A DNA stretch of 64,000 nucleotides from Whalleya microplaca. Taxonomy: Eukaryota > Ascomycota > Sordariomycetes > Xylariales > Xylariaceae. The stretch is from positions 62,001 to 126,000 of the forward strand of contig MU385742.1 of NCBI GenBank assembly GCA_022497155.1, in the 5' to 3' direction. The translations under genes were made by a program, and so were the position numbers. This document shows, piece after piece, positions 47,530-58,855 of the stretch; within the stretch, counting starts at the first letter, position 1; each line of letters opens with the position of its first letter. The notes below the pieces were generated by a model. It was not told the DNA's origin. It did not search any database and worked only from the letters and a program-made list of their open reading frames with translations.

Positions 47530-48571
47530 ATGACATATCAGGATATCGACATTCCGTTGCGTATGTGACCCTCTCCCGTCACCAAGAGATTAAACTTAAC
47601 TTTTCCCAGCTGCATTCATAGCTATCGACTGGACGTGCATGACAATCGCTCTTGTCCCCATCATACTACGCTTCTGGTTGCGTTGCCGGTCCCAACCGCA
47701 ACCATTGACCCGTAATCTGGCAGACGGGCTTGTAGTATTCTCATGGCTCTCGGGTATTGTCCTCATCAGTATCAATGCATGGAAAAATGGCCTGCGGCAG
47801 CAGTACATTCACTACCCGCCTAGCGAACTCTACTACGGTGTTCCGCTACCCCTGTCTGCGCACCTCCTTTACCTATCTTGGATCTCTCTCTTCTTCATCT
47901 ACATCTCGCTCTGGGCCGCGAAGTTCGCCCTCTTAGCCTTCTATGCTAGCCTTCTGAGCCTGATGCAGACTCGCACTGCCCGCGTTCTTCTCATATGCGC
48001 AGTTGCCTTCACAGGAGCTACCTTCATCCTGCACATTGTCCTCCTGACGAGATGGTGTACTCCTATTAGCAGTAACTGGGACGTCTCGGGCCATTTATGC
48101 TCCGCTGTTCACGACATCAACTCTGTGACGATTTCGACGGTAGCTAACATCGCGACTGACCTCGTTATTCTCACACTTCCCCTATTCGCGCTCTCTTCTC
48201 TGAGTCAAGGCCGCAAGCTTACTATGCAGTCCGGAATAGGCAAGCGGGAAGTAAGTGGGCTGGCTTTTGTACTATGCATGGCGGCGCTAAGCATTAGTGC
48301 CGCACTGGCGAGATGGGTGACGCTGAAATTGGTACAGGACGTACCCAAGGCAGATATTACGCATACAATTGACGTGTGGGCATTGGTTGAGATAGTAGCC
48401 AGTTTGCTAGCCGTGTGCCTGCCGAGTTTGAGATCATTTATCAGGAGAAAGAGGGAAGCGAATAAGCGAGGGACGGTGATGGGTGTCCAGAAATATACCA
48501 AGAGAAGTCAGAGTGTCGAGACGGAACTTAGTTTGGAGCCGGCATTGGGAATGAGTTCAACCCATGTATAG
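47530..48571 (+). CDS. fungal rhodopsin-domain (PTH11-like) membrane protein
   Basis: The model joins 47530-47560 to 47610-48571 (49-nt intron, donor GTATGT) and gives 330 residues. The first exon adds MTYQDIDIPLP and completes the first helix (AFIAIDWTCMTIALVPIILRF). Seven hydrophobic helices can be counted. Conserved pieces of the fungal rhodopsin domain are LWAAKFALLAFYASL after helix 3, RWCTPISSNWD, INSVTISTVANIATDLVILTLP and RREVSGLAF-like KREVSGLAFVLCMAAL. No retinal-binding Lys pattern of true opsins is seen. Proteins of this type sit in the plasma membrane and some act as G-protein coupled sensors of surface cues, but ligands are mostly unknown. The tail is short and Ser/Glu-rich. Confidence 0.82.
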
Positions 48572-50160
48572 CAGTTAGAGAATGGACTAATGAAACAATT
48601 ACAGTAGATATGCTAGGCTTGGGTGATATTCTGTTCTATCCCAATAATGCTCACGTAAAGGCATACAAGGTCATTGAGCAAGAAACAATGCAGGGTCGTT
48701 GGAATCAACTTCACATTACATGAGCCATCCATTCCATCCTCCTTCATATAACTTTCAGGGTCTTAGCTCACAATCTTCAAGGTATCATGCAATCTCAAGC
48801 TGATCCTACCCAAATTATGAGATTGAAAATTTCACTCTGCCTGGAATAGCCCATATGCGCCTTCCTCTGTTGCTTCATATCTGAGGTTATAATATCTGTT
48901 AGAACGTATCTAGGAGGTAAGAGGTTGAGCTACCCACATGCAGTACTATATCAATATACCCAAGGAAGGCACTTAGACTTGGACTTTGCAACAATCAACG
49001 GTTGGGCATCCTCCAACTTTGATGATATACAAGGCATAAAGGCAGCATTTCTTGCCCTCTCTGCTTCCACCTTCTCATCCGATTTACATATATACTCGAA
49101 GCAGCAACTTAGGAGGAATTGTATTCAGAATTCTACTTCCTTCTAACACTACAGCTGCAGTGCCTTCGTATAGACAGCTGCAGATAAGCTACCTCTCGTC
49201 AACTACCTACCCTCTCGTCAACTACCTACCCTCTCGTCAACTACCTACCCTCTCGTCAACTACCTACCCTCTCGTCAACTACCTACCCTCTCGTCAACTA
49301 CCTCCTACCCGGGTTGGTCAGTACCTATTGCAGTCCTCGAAAGACCACTTTGAACAGCAGGCAGCTGCAACTCTAGTACAATTACAACACCCTCACGCAC
49401 TTCTATGCATATTATCAATTTCGTGTCTTGAATCCGCATCATCATTCCCTTGACACCACAGATCAACTGGATCTCCCAATCTCACTCATCATCTAATAGC
49501 TCATGAAGCGACTGCGGCTATCCTACTTAATATCAGACTAGACGAAATTTTCTAGCTCCTTCACTGGACGTCTTTCGCAATCTCGTCTCCAGCTTCCCAT
49601 ATATATTTTCGAACAGATCATTGAATACCAGGGTATATATATATCAAGCCGGACAAGTATAACAAAAGCGTATGCATATTAACTTCTTACCACTTCTTTC
49701 CTGAAACGCATTAACCACCAAGAGGCCGTAATCCACCTTCCTCTAGATCCTTACTCTTACTCGACTATCACAGGTACGAACCAGGATCAAAGTCAATACG
49801 GAAGGTATCTACCAAGTTCAAAGGGCGCAAGATCAGACTGCCCAAGAGCATGAATCTAAGACGCTCATCCTTAGGCGCAACATAGAACCAAACTATTCGA
49901 GAGGAAGCAACTAATCAAATTTAGAATCTTCCTATCTCTTCACATATCAATTGATACTTTCAACAAACAATAGCATTGCTTAACACACGTTTACTTCAAT
50001 AGCATACCAATTTTCGAAACTATGGATGATGTTCTAGCTGAGAAGTTGGTGGTGCCTCTATGCTGAACGATGTTCTTGGCAAACGGAGGAGAAACTACGT
50101 GAAGTAAAGGCATGCATTGTTAACAGCAAAAAAGAAGTGAACAAAAGTTATAGTTTGTGG
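48572..50160. other. spacer with a 19-bp tandem repeat
   Basis: No gene seen apart from possible 5' sequence of the next gene at 50020-50160, where an open stretch could hold an upstream exon. Confidence 0.5.
49195..49303 (+). repeat. 19-bp tandem repeat, about six copies
   Basis: The unit CTCGTCAACTACCTACCCT is repeated head to tail with almost no divergence; the last copy changes to CTCCTACCC. Because 19 is not a multiple of three, the frame across it cycles. Confidence 0.95.
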
Positions 50161-50979
50161 ATGAAGCCAGAGGTGCACGAAGAGCTTCGCCCAATCTATC
50201 CCAATCTCCCGGCAATTGACGACATTTCTCGAGCTGGTGGTTTCGTCAAGTGTCGACCGATGTTGGATAAAGCCATAATCATCGAAACATGTACGGGGGA
50301 GCAGCGCCCCAAATGTCTCTACCGTGCTGTTCACGATTTACAGCCTCATGGAGGCGTTATGGCAAAAGGCCACGAAATTAATCACACGGATCCGCTTTTC
50401 TTTCAGGTCCAATTACAAAAACATATGAACTGGAATTGTTGCGATCCAAGTCCGTTCATGTCAGTTTCAGGTACGCTGATAAAGGCAGTGATTATTGCTT
50501 CTGTGTACGAAGCTTGGGGCTGCTCTGTAATTAGCATCATAAAATTCAAGTCCAGTGGCCCAGGATGGGACCACAAGAAGCAGCGACTATGGGATGCAGA
50601 AAAACTCGTGCAGAGGTTTCAGCTCAAACGTTTTTCGCGCTGGATGACGCACGAATATCTACTAAAGGATCGTATTCCCGACGAAGCGATCATCCAGCGT
50701 ATGTCTTGGGAGAAGTACCGGGATCGGCTTGACCCCGGAAGGGAAATGAGAGATAAAATGAAGCGCAGAGTGAAATACAAGGGCGACGATAAGATAGAAC
50801 GGAAGCGAAAGACGGACGAAGATAAGATAGAACGGAAGCGAAAGAGGGACGAAGGCAAAGACGAGCAAGTGCAGGATACCGAGGAAGTTGCCCCCGGTGA
50901 AGGCAGTGAAAAGGAAGCCGCACCGAAGAAAGAACGACACACCTTGCCACGAGTAACTGAGTTCACATTGAGAGTGTGA
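50161..50979 (+). CDS. DUF7587-like protein, possible ADP-ribosyltransferase fold
   Basis: The frame from the first ATG gives 272 residues; a longer open stretch begins upstream, so an extra 5' exon is possible. The middle reads LYRAVHDLQPHGGVMAKG, then NWNCCDPSPFMSVSGTLIKA, then YEAWGCSVISIIKF, GPGWDHKKQRLWDAEKLVQR and WMTHEYLLKDRIPDEAII. I associate this order with the fungal DUF7587 domain. It also follows the R - S(T)S - E pattern of ADP-ribosyltransferases: Arg55 in LYRA, Ser101/Ser103 in FMSVSGT, and Glu165 in THEYLL followed by an RIPDEAI turn. The tail has two copies of DKIERKRK and Lys/Glu-rich sequence, like a nuclear-localisation signal. The enzymatic idea is inference; only the motif order is seen. 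Confidence 0.6.
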   Translation: MKPEVHEELRPIYPNLPAIDDISRAGGFVKCRPMLDKAIIIETCTGEQRPKCLYRAVHDLQPHGGVMAKGHEINHTDPLFFQVQLQKHMNWNCCDPSPFMSVSGTLIKAVIIASVYEAWGCSVISIIKFKSSGPGWDHKKQRLWDAEKLVQRFQLKRFSRWMTHEYLLKDRIPDEAIIQRMSWEKYRDRLDPGREMRDKMKRRVKYKGDDKIERKRKTDEDKIERKRKRDEGKDEQVQDTEEVAPGEGSEKEAAPKKERHTLPRVTEFTLRV

Positions 50980-51594
50980 TCAAGGGGCTACGGATCTAAG
51001 CTCGCCATATATATGGGTTGGCAATGTCTACAGGAATGGATAATGGGATATCAGCTGTCATAGCTTTTCGAAGTGGTCGCTACATGGGAGCCGGTCTCAT
51101 ATATTAACATTGACTTATCTTATAACGTCAGCTCAAGTGGGATCTAATAGCCTCATGTGGCACATTGATCGTTGATCCCAGTTTCAATTTTCTTCCATCT
51201 GAAGCTCGTTGAACATATCCCCTTTACGAATGGATGGTGCACTCTTGCTTATCATGAATGCCTTATCCTACCAGGTAGTCAATCAAAGAAAGTGAAATCT
51301 ATTTGAAGCACCCAAAACACACTCCTGGAAAATAATTTTAGTGTATAAGCATTGGAATGTGGCAATATCATGACGATTTCAAGAACTGAACGTGAGCCAC
51401 TCCTTTATGTAGACCCATGGGTCATATTAATAAGAACTCAGTGCTAGTAACTAATATTTTCATAAAGGCAATTGCAGTATCATAAGCATATCGTAATTTT
51501 GGAGAAGTATTAGGCGACAATAACGGCGGTGCCCAGGTAGACATTAAGAATCTAGCGCCTCGTAATCCATTATGACCGCCGCATAATCCTGCGC
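50980..51594. other. intergenic between convergent genes
   Basis: No gene seen. Confidence 0.5.
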
Positions 51595-52282
51595 TTATAG
51601 AAACCCAGTCGCAAACATGAAGAGGATGCCCAAGGCTCCTAGCAATGCCTGCATATTAGCATCTAGCCCGACGATCGTCGAATCGTTAACAGGCACCATA
51701 GTTGGGGTGATCTGTGCTGACTCCGTTGCCGTTGATGTCGTGCATGTCGAAGTGCTCACAGAGGAGGTGGTTGATGATGACAGTGTGGTAGCAGTCGAGG
51801 TGTCAGTTGAGGTATCGCTACCGACAGATGGCGTGACCACGACTATTGTATCAAGCATTAAACTCACGATTCCGTGCACTTTGTTAGATATCATTTGATT
51901 AATACATACCTGTCTCTGTGGAGCAAGGTGTCTTGGTCAGGTTGTTAAAGGGCGTAGGAGATACGGGGGAGCTGTAATTGGCAGACGGGAAGGAAGGAGG
52001 GAAGGAGGTGAGTACAGCCGGCACCGACGCCGATGCTTCGCCCGAAACAGCAGCCGTGTCGGAGGCCACCGTGACTGATAGGGTAGATTGTAAGGTGCTA
52101 GTCAGTGTAATCGTGCCAGGCATCGTGGTCTTCGAAATATCAGGTTGTGTAGAAACGGTACTGCATTGCAATAGGGTCTCAAAAACGGTCGTTGTGATAG
52201 TGGTAGTGTCCTCGGAATACTCCTGTGCAACTACGAAGGATGCAAGGGAGGCCATCATGGCCAACATGCCGCGCAATACCAT
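51595..52282 (-). CDS. Ser/Thr-rich GPI-anchored cell-surface protein
   Basis: Two exons, 52282-51910 and 51842-51595 (67-nt intron, GTATGT donor), give 206 residues. The protein starts with a signal peptide (LAMMASLASFVVA before QEYSED). The middle is rich in Thr, Ser, Pro and Val, with NYSS and NLTK as N-glycosylation sites and three Cys. A second Thr/Ser run (GSDTSTDTSTATT) follows. The C-terminus is a hydrophobic tail (MQALLGALGILFMFATGFL) after a small-residue region, as in GPI-anchor signals. It is likely a heavily O-mannosylated wall protein. No enzyme domain is present, and I cannot name a closer family. Confidence 0.75.
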
Positions 52283-54835
52283 CCTGAACGAGTGACTGAG
52301 GTAGATCTATAACGAGTGACAGAAGTAAAAGAAGGGTGGTGTTGCTTGGTCGAAGAGTTGGGTCTCCTTTTCTTTATACCTTGAAACCTGCACTACATCT
52401 CATTTCCCCCGCAAGTCTTCATGCCCAGACTAGCAGAACATTTCAATCCCAAGTCATGCCCTGTGATGGGGGGGGGGGGGGGGGGGGGGGTTGGGTTGGG
52501 GCACATGCAACGTTTTATTTCAATTACGGAAATCGTGGCTTCAGATGAATGTGTTTGCCCCAGGCATTGTGAAGCTATTGTCGTACGGGGCAGTAGCGGA
52601 GATTACAAGGTATGACTTCGGCCGATACTGAAACAGCGGGTGATGGAATCATCTCAACAAGCGTTATCACTGCGACTGTTCTGGGCCAACGAGACTGTGC
52701 CAACAAATACAGTTCATCGCAAGTATGTTCATGTTTGAGTCATTCGTTCCCTCTTATCTGCCCCATGCACAGTACTGACATCATCACTAGAGATACCTAA
52801 CTATACACGGTTGTCTACGAACTGGTCTGTTGAATGTCAACTAACTCATAAAATATCTCATTCATAGGTGTTACATCTGTACCAGACACCCCAGATTGCA
52901 CCTACAATGGTTACTTGAGTTCATGGGAGTTGATAGTTTATATGCCCATAATGCTCTATATCTGAACATAGACATGGACTATCTAGCCCGTTGGTGTATT
53001 ACAAGAATTAATCGTGAATTCTGCATTTCGAGTGACTTCTAAGGAATATTGATTTAGGTTTGCTACGACGGGACCAGTCATTGCTTGTTGTCACATAGTC
53101 ACTTGCGATGATAATATATGACTTTTCATGCGCTGGATTACCGAAGTTGGCATGTACCTCAGATAGTCAGTAATATGTTTGTGCGACTGATACTTATCTG
53201 ACATACGAACATTGGGGAGTCTGGGTTTTCAAGATAGGAGTAGAAGCCTATATGCTTCAAACTTGCGAGGGAGCCTTCATACGTGGTCCAAGCATATAAG
53301 TGTGATCGGGGTTCCTAAAAATTGAAACAGTGATATTAGAAGTAGCAGGACTACTTCCATTCGTTATCACATAGGGGCACAGATACCCAGACAGGTTCGT
53401 TGGTGCGTAGCCACGACATGGCAATCTCGGATGATGCAGGTCACTCGATGCTCGTACATGTAATATTGTGGAACTATAGGGGTACAACTAATCTAGATTT
53501 CAAACGTCACACTCTCTAGCAAACAACACTATAGTTGTATCTAACCTCCTTATTACGTATTTGTTACGGTTACTTGTGCTTGAGTCGGATCCTCAGGTGT
53601 ATACGTTACATGTATTAGGCGACATTTTGGGTTGCGATACAAGACAGTGAACAGATGCGTCTTTTACCTCATGATGAGTCTCAATAGGCAAAAGACCTGA
53701 GTTGCGGATACAAGCAGCTGGTTTTAACATCTGAAGGATCTAGTGATCCTGGGGATGCGTTGTGATATGTATATGTCTACCTTTGCTACCAATGCTTTAC
53801 CATTCGTAGAAGCAAGAATCAGATTCAATCATCCAGCCCCAGAGAACAACATGGAAGAACGGAAAAACCTAAGTGGTGGAGGTGTAGGAACCAAGTCGTG
53901 ATGTCAATTTCGATCCTAAGGATGTCCGATATAGATCATCATGATAATGGGACTCCTGGCTCCAATCTACGATACCCCGTAGATGCATAGACTTCAAAGA
54001 GGCCACATGTTACACTGAATGTCGACTAGGTGGTATTCATCCCTTATATTTGGTGGAGAGCTGCTTCAAATTTACAAATTCTAGATGTTGCGTGACGGTC
54101 CATACAATATGTGACCTACTAATTGATCAGCTTAAAAATCATCAATTCATAGGCAAAGCCTGGCCGACCACGCGACAAATCAACTACTTAGATGTACTTG
54201 CGATAACTATTTCACCCCTTCATGCCCAAAAGGTGAGGAGGCAAAACAGCCAACGCAAGTATGGATACATCGCAACAGTCTCGACATATGGCACATGGTG
54301 GTGGAAAGGGGTAAATGCTGAGTGAATAGGGGTACGTTGGCACGTGCGCATCCAAATGTCAACCCCTTGTAACGACAGCAATGTTCGCGATGATGACAAC
54401 AAGGCAGAGTGAAGATATCACTATAATTGAATATTCAACACGTCAAACCTTGAAACAACGGTAAGTGGTATGATATTTTGTAGAGAGAAGCAATGATACT
54501 CTGACGGATGATCGCCTGAAGTGAGTGTCAGCTGGAGTTAGGCAAAGGCCCACTAATGCAGTTGTGTGGCACAACGCCTTCGGGGGCCTGTAACTAAAAT
54601 GTGGAGCTCCAAATTCCCCCACAGTCAAATCCCGATTAGTGGTCATCATCATTGGACTAAGTCCCTGCCACTACATGTACCACAACTGTCTTGTTGTGAA
54701 GCTCAGCCTTGTCGATACCCGAGCATATTGACTACCTTGCTTACTTTTTGTGCTTGTTGATTACCATTAGCCCGTTTTCCTGCAGCTTCTAGGATTACCC
54801 TCGAAGCTAGGTCAGTCTGGGATGGGTCAAGTATC
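52283..54835. other. 2.5-kb spacer with a long G run
   Basis: No supportable gene. A minus-strand frame at 53257-53487 contains an orderly stretch (GYAPTNLSGYLCPYVI) that might be an exon remnant, but it has no partner exons. The G run is listed separately. Confidence 0.5.
52468..52490 (+). repeat. poly-G run (23 G), followed by GGG tracts
   Basis: There are 23 consecutive G residues, followed by TTGGGTTGGGG. Such a run can form a G-quadruplex and its exact length is likely unreliable in sequencing. Confidence 0.9.
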
Positions 54836-57292
54836 ATGACACCAGACGAAGTTGAACAGCTCCTCAAGGGCATCCCTGAGGACGAGGCACCACGACTCCA
54901 GATACTGCAACGTATCCTTGCTGCTATTCAGGAGCTATGGGAATCCGGATCTGCAGACCTAGATCTCATAGTTGAGAAAGTTGGAGACGGAAGCCGGCAA
55001 GGTGAAGTCCCAGATCCACCTCATGACTGAGTGCCCGCCACATCTAGGTCTGAATGGTGTCCATTGGACTTAGATGTCGGTTTCGGTCCTAATAATAGGC
55101 CTACCATATAAGGGCTTGTGGAATACCATAGACTGTAGCTAACATATTTCGCTTTCAGAACCATGGAGGATACCGTACGGCGAGTCTGGAATACTAGACT
55201 TCTTCATAGGCATACTTGATACAGCCGATTTAAGGCCTTCACTTACCGTGCACACCCTCCGCATCATAGGCAATTGCTGTGCAGAGAAAAGTAGGATTCC
55301 TATGCATCTCAAGTCCAGTCTTTCAGATACTCATTTGACATAGATGAGAACCGGAAGCGAGTGGTGGACTCGGGCGTCCTGCCCAGGATTGTCTTGTTAC
55401 TGAGAAACGACTCCGTATTGGCCTTCGTCGTCCCTGTTCTGTTCAACATATGCGTAGACTATGGTGAGAAATAGGAAGAGGCAACATCCTCTCACAGAAT
55501 ATACCCGCTGATATGAGGTCGCAGAACCTGCTCAAACGGCTGCATACAAGGCAGGTCTAAACCCGGAGCTCATTAACCTTGTCTCGGGTCCACGGTTAGC
55601 GGCCTCGTCAAATCTCATGAACTATATCTGCAAGCTCCTAGAATTTGTAGCTCCTCAGGGTAGGTGAACTTCAACAGACTGGAGGTGTACATGACAAGTA
55701 AATCTGACCGGTGCAAAGAACCGGAACCAAGTTGCGTCCATCCGGCTACTCCTTTCGTTCTCCTGAGCCTAGCAGCCGGAACAACCCCATCAGCTGAGCT
55801 CGACGATTTCCTCGGCCAATGTACCGTGGCCTTGACATACCTCACCCGGGAGCAATTCCAAAGGACATTCCTCGAGACCCCGAACGCCCTCGACACATTG
55901 TTCCAGGCCTTCGAAAAAGCATGTGACGGCTTCGAACTAACCGAACTCGAGATCGAAGAGCAGGCACAGCTGAAGCAGCTGCAGTTAGTATTCACCCAGG
56001 CGCTGGCCGATATATCAGACCACCCCCTCTTCAACGCCCACTGTCCGCTAGACAAGGCCGAAGGCCAGACGCTGCGACGATGGATCACGCACTCCTGCAC
56101 GCCGCTGCAGAGCGCCGCCTGCCTCACCCTCGGCAACATCGCGCGCTCGGAGGAGACGTGCACGCAGCTCGTGCAGGCGACGCGGATCCACGAGCCCCTG
56201 CTCGCGATCCTCGCGGACCCCGCCACCTCCGAGCCCCAGCTGCTGCACTCCGTCCTCGGCCTGCTGAAGAACCTCGCGATGCCCGCGGCCAACAAGCCGA
56301 TCCTCGGCGCCGCGGGCCTGCTGGACCCCGCCCTGCTCCCGCGCATCTGGCGCCTCGACACCCAGCCCCAGGTCCAGTTCGACGCGGCGTCGCTGACGCG
56401 CCTGCTCCTGCTGCTCTGCGCTCCTAATGTGCGTCTGATCTGCGCGCCCTTGCCTGCTACCGCCACCACCACCGCGCACGACGAGGCCTCCGACCCCGAC
56501 TCCAGCACCAGCCCGACGAGCACGACGGCGCTACACCAGCTCATGGACCTGCACCGGCGATCGGACCAAGTGCCCATCAAGATGGAGACAGCTCGCGCGG
56601 TCCTCAGCGTGTGTCGCGTACTCCACACAACAACACCAACAACTTCATCACCCCCAGACAACGCCAATGCCACCGCCACCTCCGGCCCCCCAGCCGCCGC
56701 CGATCCCGATCCCGAGCAGCAGCAGCAACAAGACTTCTACGCCACCCACGCCGACGACGTGCTAACCGCAGCGCAGTACCTAGGCACGCAGGCGCGCTTC
56801 CCCGTGCTGCGCGCGGAGCTCTGGTTCGCGCTCGCGCTGATGGCGCGGTCCGTCTCCGGCGGCGGTCGCGGCGTCGTCGTGCGCGCTGTGAACCAAGCCC
56901 CTATCGCCGCGGCGCTGGCGGAGGCCGTCACGGGTGAGAGTGTTCCCTTCGACACCCTCTCCTCAACCCCCGCCATCGAGCCAGCGGACGTTGTAGCCAA
57001 GGCACATGAACACGAGCCAGAGGCAGTGGACATCGCGCAGGCGATGGCCAACCTCGGCGGTGGCGGTCTGGAGCCGCGGCAGGTCGAGACCTCGGCCTCG
57101 GCCTCGGGAGCGGGGAAAGCGGCCATGGACCAGGCGAGTCGCGAGAACGGGCTGCTGCTGATCGCGGAGGTGCTGGGGGGTGGGCGCGCGGACGAGCTTA
57201 GTCCCGCGACGAGGAGCCTGTTTACGCGCGTGTTGAAGAGGGGTGGGGAGATGGTGTTGGGGGCGAGAGAGGAGGGGGAAGGAAGCAAGTAG
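54836..57292 (+). CDS. SmgGDS/Rap1GDS1-like armadillo-repeat protein
   Basis: Five exons fit one frame: 54836-55001, 55159-55290, 55344-55463, 55525-55659 and 55719-57292, giving 708 residues. Splices give ..EPWRIPYGESGILDFF, then CCAEKNENRKRVVDSG, CVDYEPAQTAAY and FVAPQEPEPSCVHPATPF. Repeated helical armadillo units can be recognised: TVHTLRIIGNCCAEK; VVPVLFNICVDY; LQSAACLTLGNIARSEETC; LLHSVLGLLKNLAMP. This matches fungal homologues of the Rap1 GTPase-GDP dissociation stimulator, a scaffold that handles prenylated small GTPases in the cytosol. The last exon is long and much more GC-rich than the first four. It contains a Thr/Ser/Pro linker with a short Gln run (EQQQQQ) and ends GAREEGEGSK. 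Exact partners are not visible from the sequence. Confidence 0.8.
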
Positions 57293-57864
57293 GATGGGAT
57301 AGAGAGTAGATATATAGATGTAGTTGGTGAGTAATGACTCAGATGGGCGAGCAAATTTGGTCAGGGGTAGCTTGCGATGAATAGTCGAGGTGTTAGAATG
57401 GATCTACTTTAGATACTTTATCCTGAGCGTTCAGACTACATATACTGCTAGATACGATCATTTCAATATTGTTATCCTCCCGGAAGAAAATAGCCTTCGC
57501 GTTCATTAAGACCAATTTCTACGAGTCGAGTACTGTTTAATAGCGTCAAATTCCATGTCACACGTGCGTTATTCTCACGAGCCCAGAGACGCATCAGATG
57601 TGTCAGAAGCGTCCATTCATTTTTCATTCAGAACGACCTAGAGCAAACCGGAAAATGCAGTAAAATGCTTCGGCCTTCGGTGTGGAGTGTAGCGGGAGAG
57701 ATATGATTATCTATCTAGTCCCTCTCTCTCTCATATATGTGCCACACACAGAAAGCCATGAAAGCCAACCCACCGTGACCGTCCAGCAACACAACGAAAG
57801 CAGAACCCTAAGAATGCCCGTCCGTACTCCCGTGCGGTCCCCTTCAGGATTCGCAACGCGTCGT
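57293..57864. other. intergenic, convergent 3' ends
   Basis: No gene seen. It separates the ends of the SmgGDS-like and L13 genes. Confidence 0.55.
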
Positions 57865-58855
57865 CTATTTCTTGTTGGCCTCGGCCTCGGCCTTGTCGCG
57901 GGCCCGCTTCTCCCGCGCACCCTGCAGCTTCGCGTCGCTCCGCAACTTCCGGAGCTTCGTGTAGGCACCGCCCTCGATCGGCGAGGGCAGGTCGCTCTTC
58001 TTGATCTCGGTGACGCCGGGGGCACTGGAGATGATGGGCAGGGCAGATCCGACGTTCGGGACGATCTTGGTGCTGCTGAGGTCGATGTCCTTGCTGTCGC
58101 CGGCCTTGGGGTGCTTGGCGCCCTTGCGGGGGAAGACGATTAGTCGGGCCTTGTAGGCCTTTAGACGGGCGACGTTGGTGGAGAGGGACTCTTCGCTGAG
58201 GTTCTGTCGGCGGTGGTCGACGGCGATACCGATGGTGGGCGCAACGAGGCGGGGGATACCAGCTTCCTGTACATTAAGAGTTGTTAGAATTTTCCTTCTT
58301 CCGGAAATGTCATGATAGCCAATGTCGTGACTTGCCTTCAGCTCAGTCAGGGTGAAACCACGTCCAGCTCGCACCCGGCGGTTGTACTTGAGGGTCGGGC
58401 ATCGGACGATGGGTCTCAGCTTGTCGACGGGTCGGGGAGCGACGGCAGCAGCCTTAGCACGGCGCACCTCACGACGGCGGATCTTCTGGGTAGGCTGTAT
58501 TCCCATCCTCATGTCAGCACATCTTCACGTCATCTCGTAGGTTTCCATTCATATAGTTATCCTGCATACCTGGTCGAAGTGGCATCGGACCCGACGTTGC
58601 CAATCCTTTCGGAAGTCTATATCAAATCAGTCAGTATATAATTGTTTTATTCGTATGCATCGCATTGTCGTCGCTCAAGGAATGCTCGAGGCATCGTCGG
58701 GGAGTAATGGAGTAAAGAGGAATATCGATCGGACGTACGGTTCTTCTGGATCTGGTTGTTGTGCTTGATCGCCTATAGATATATTAGTGTCAAATGTTGC
58801 GACGACAATACAACAGTATTATGGTTATTATTTACAGGGCATTGCTGCTTACCAT
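57865..58855 (-). CDS. RPL13: 60S ribosomal protein L13 (eL13)
   Basis: This large-subunit ribosomal protein has 214 residues. Exons: 58855-58853 (the ATG alone), 58772-58739, 58616-58570, 58494-58336 and 58266-57865. The sequence starts MAIKHNNQIQKNHFRKDWQR, then RRVRCHFDQPTQKIRRREVR. It continues RPIVRCPTLKYNRRVRAGRG, FTLTELKEAGIPRLVAPTIG, IAVDHRRQNLSEESL and ends RARDKAEAEANKK. All features match eL13, and length is normal. The start codon being split off alone, with an intron directly after it, is common in fungal ribosomal genes. The fourth intron (58335-58267) starts GCAAGT, not GT; see the finding. Expect strong constitutive expression. Confidence 0.95.

Noticed and set aside
53257..53487. 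Minus-strand frame with GYAPTNLSGYLCPYVI
   Set aside because: It looks somewhat protein-like, but neighbouring exons cannot be found, so it is not called.
55615..56679. 354-codon minus-strand frame opposite the SmgGDS-like gene
   Set aside because: The armadillo motifs are on the plus strand; the reverse frame is a by-product of GC-rich codons.
57682..58143. 153-codon plus-strand frame opposite L13
   Set aside because: It is the complement of the GC-rich L13 coding exon.
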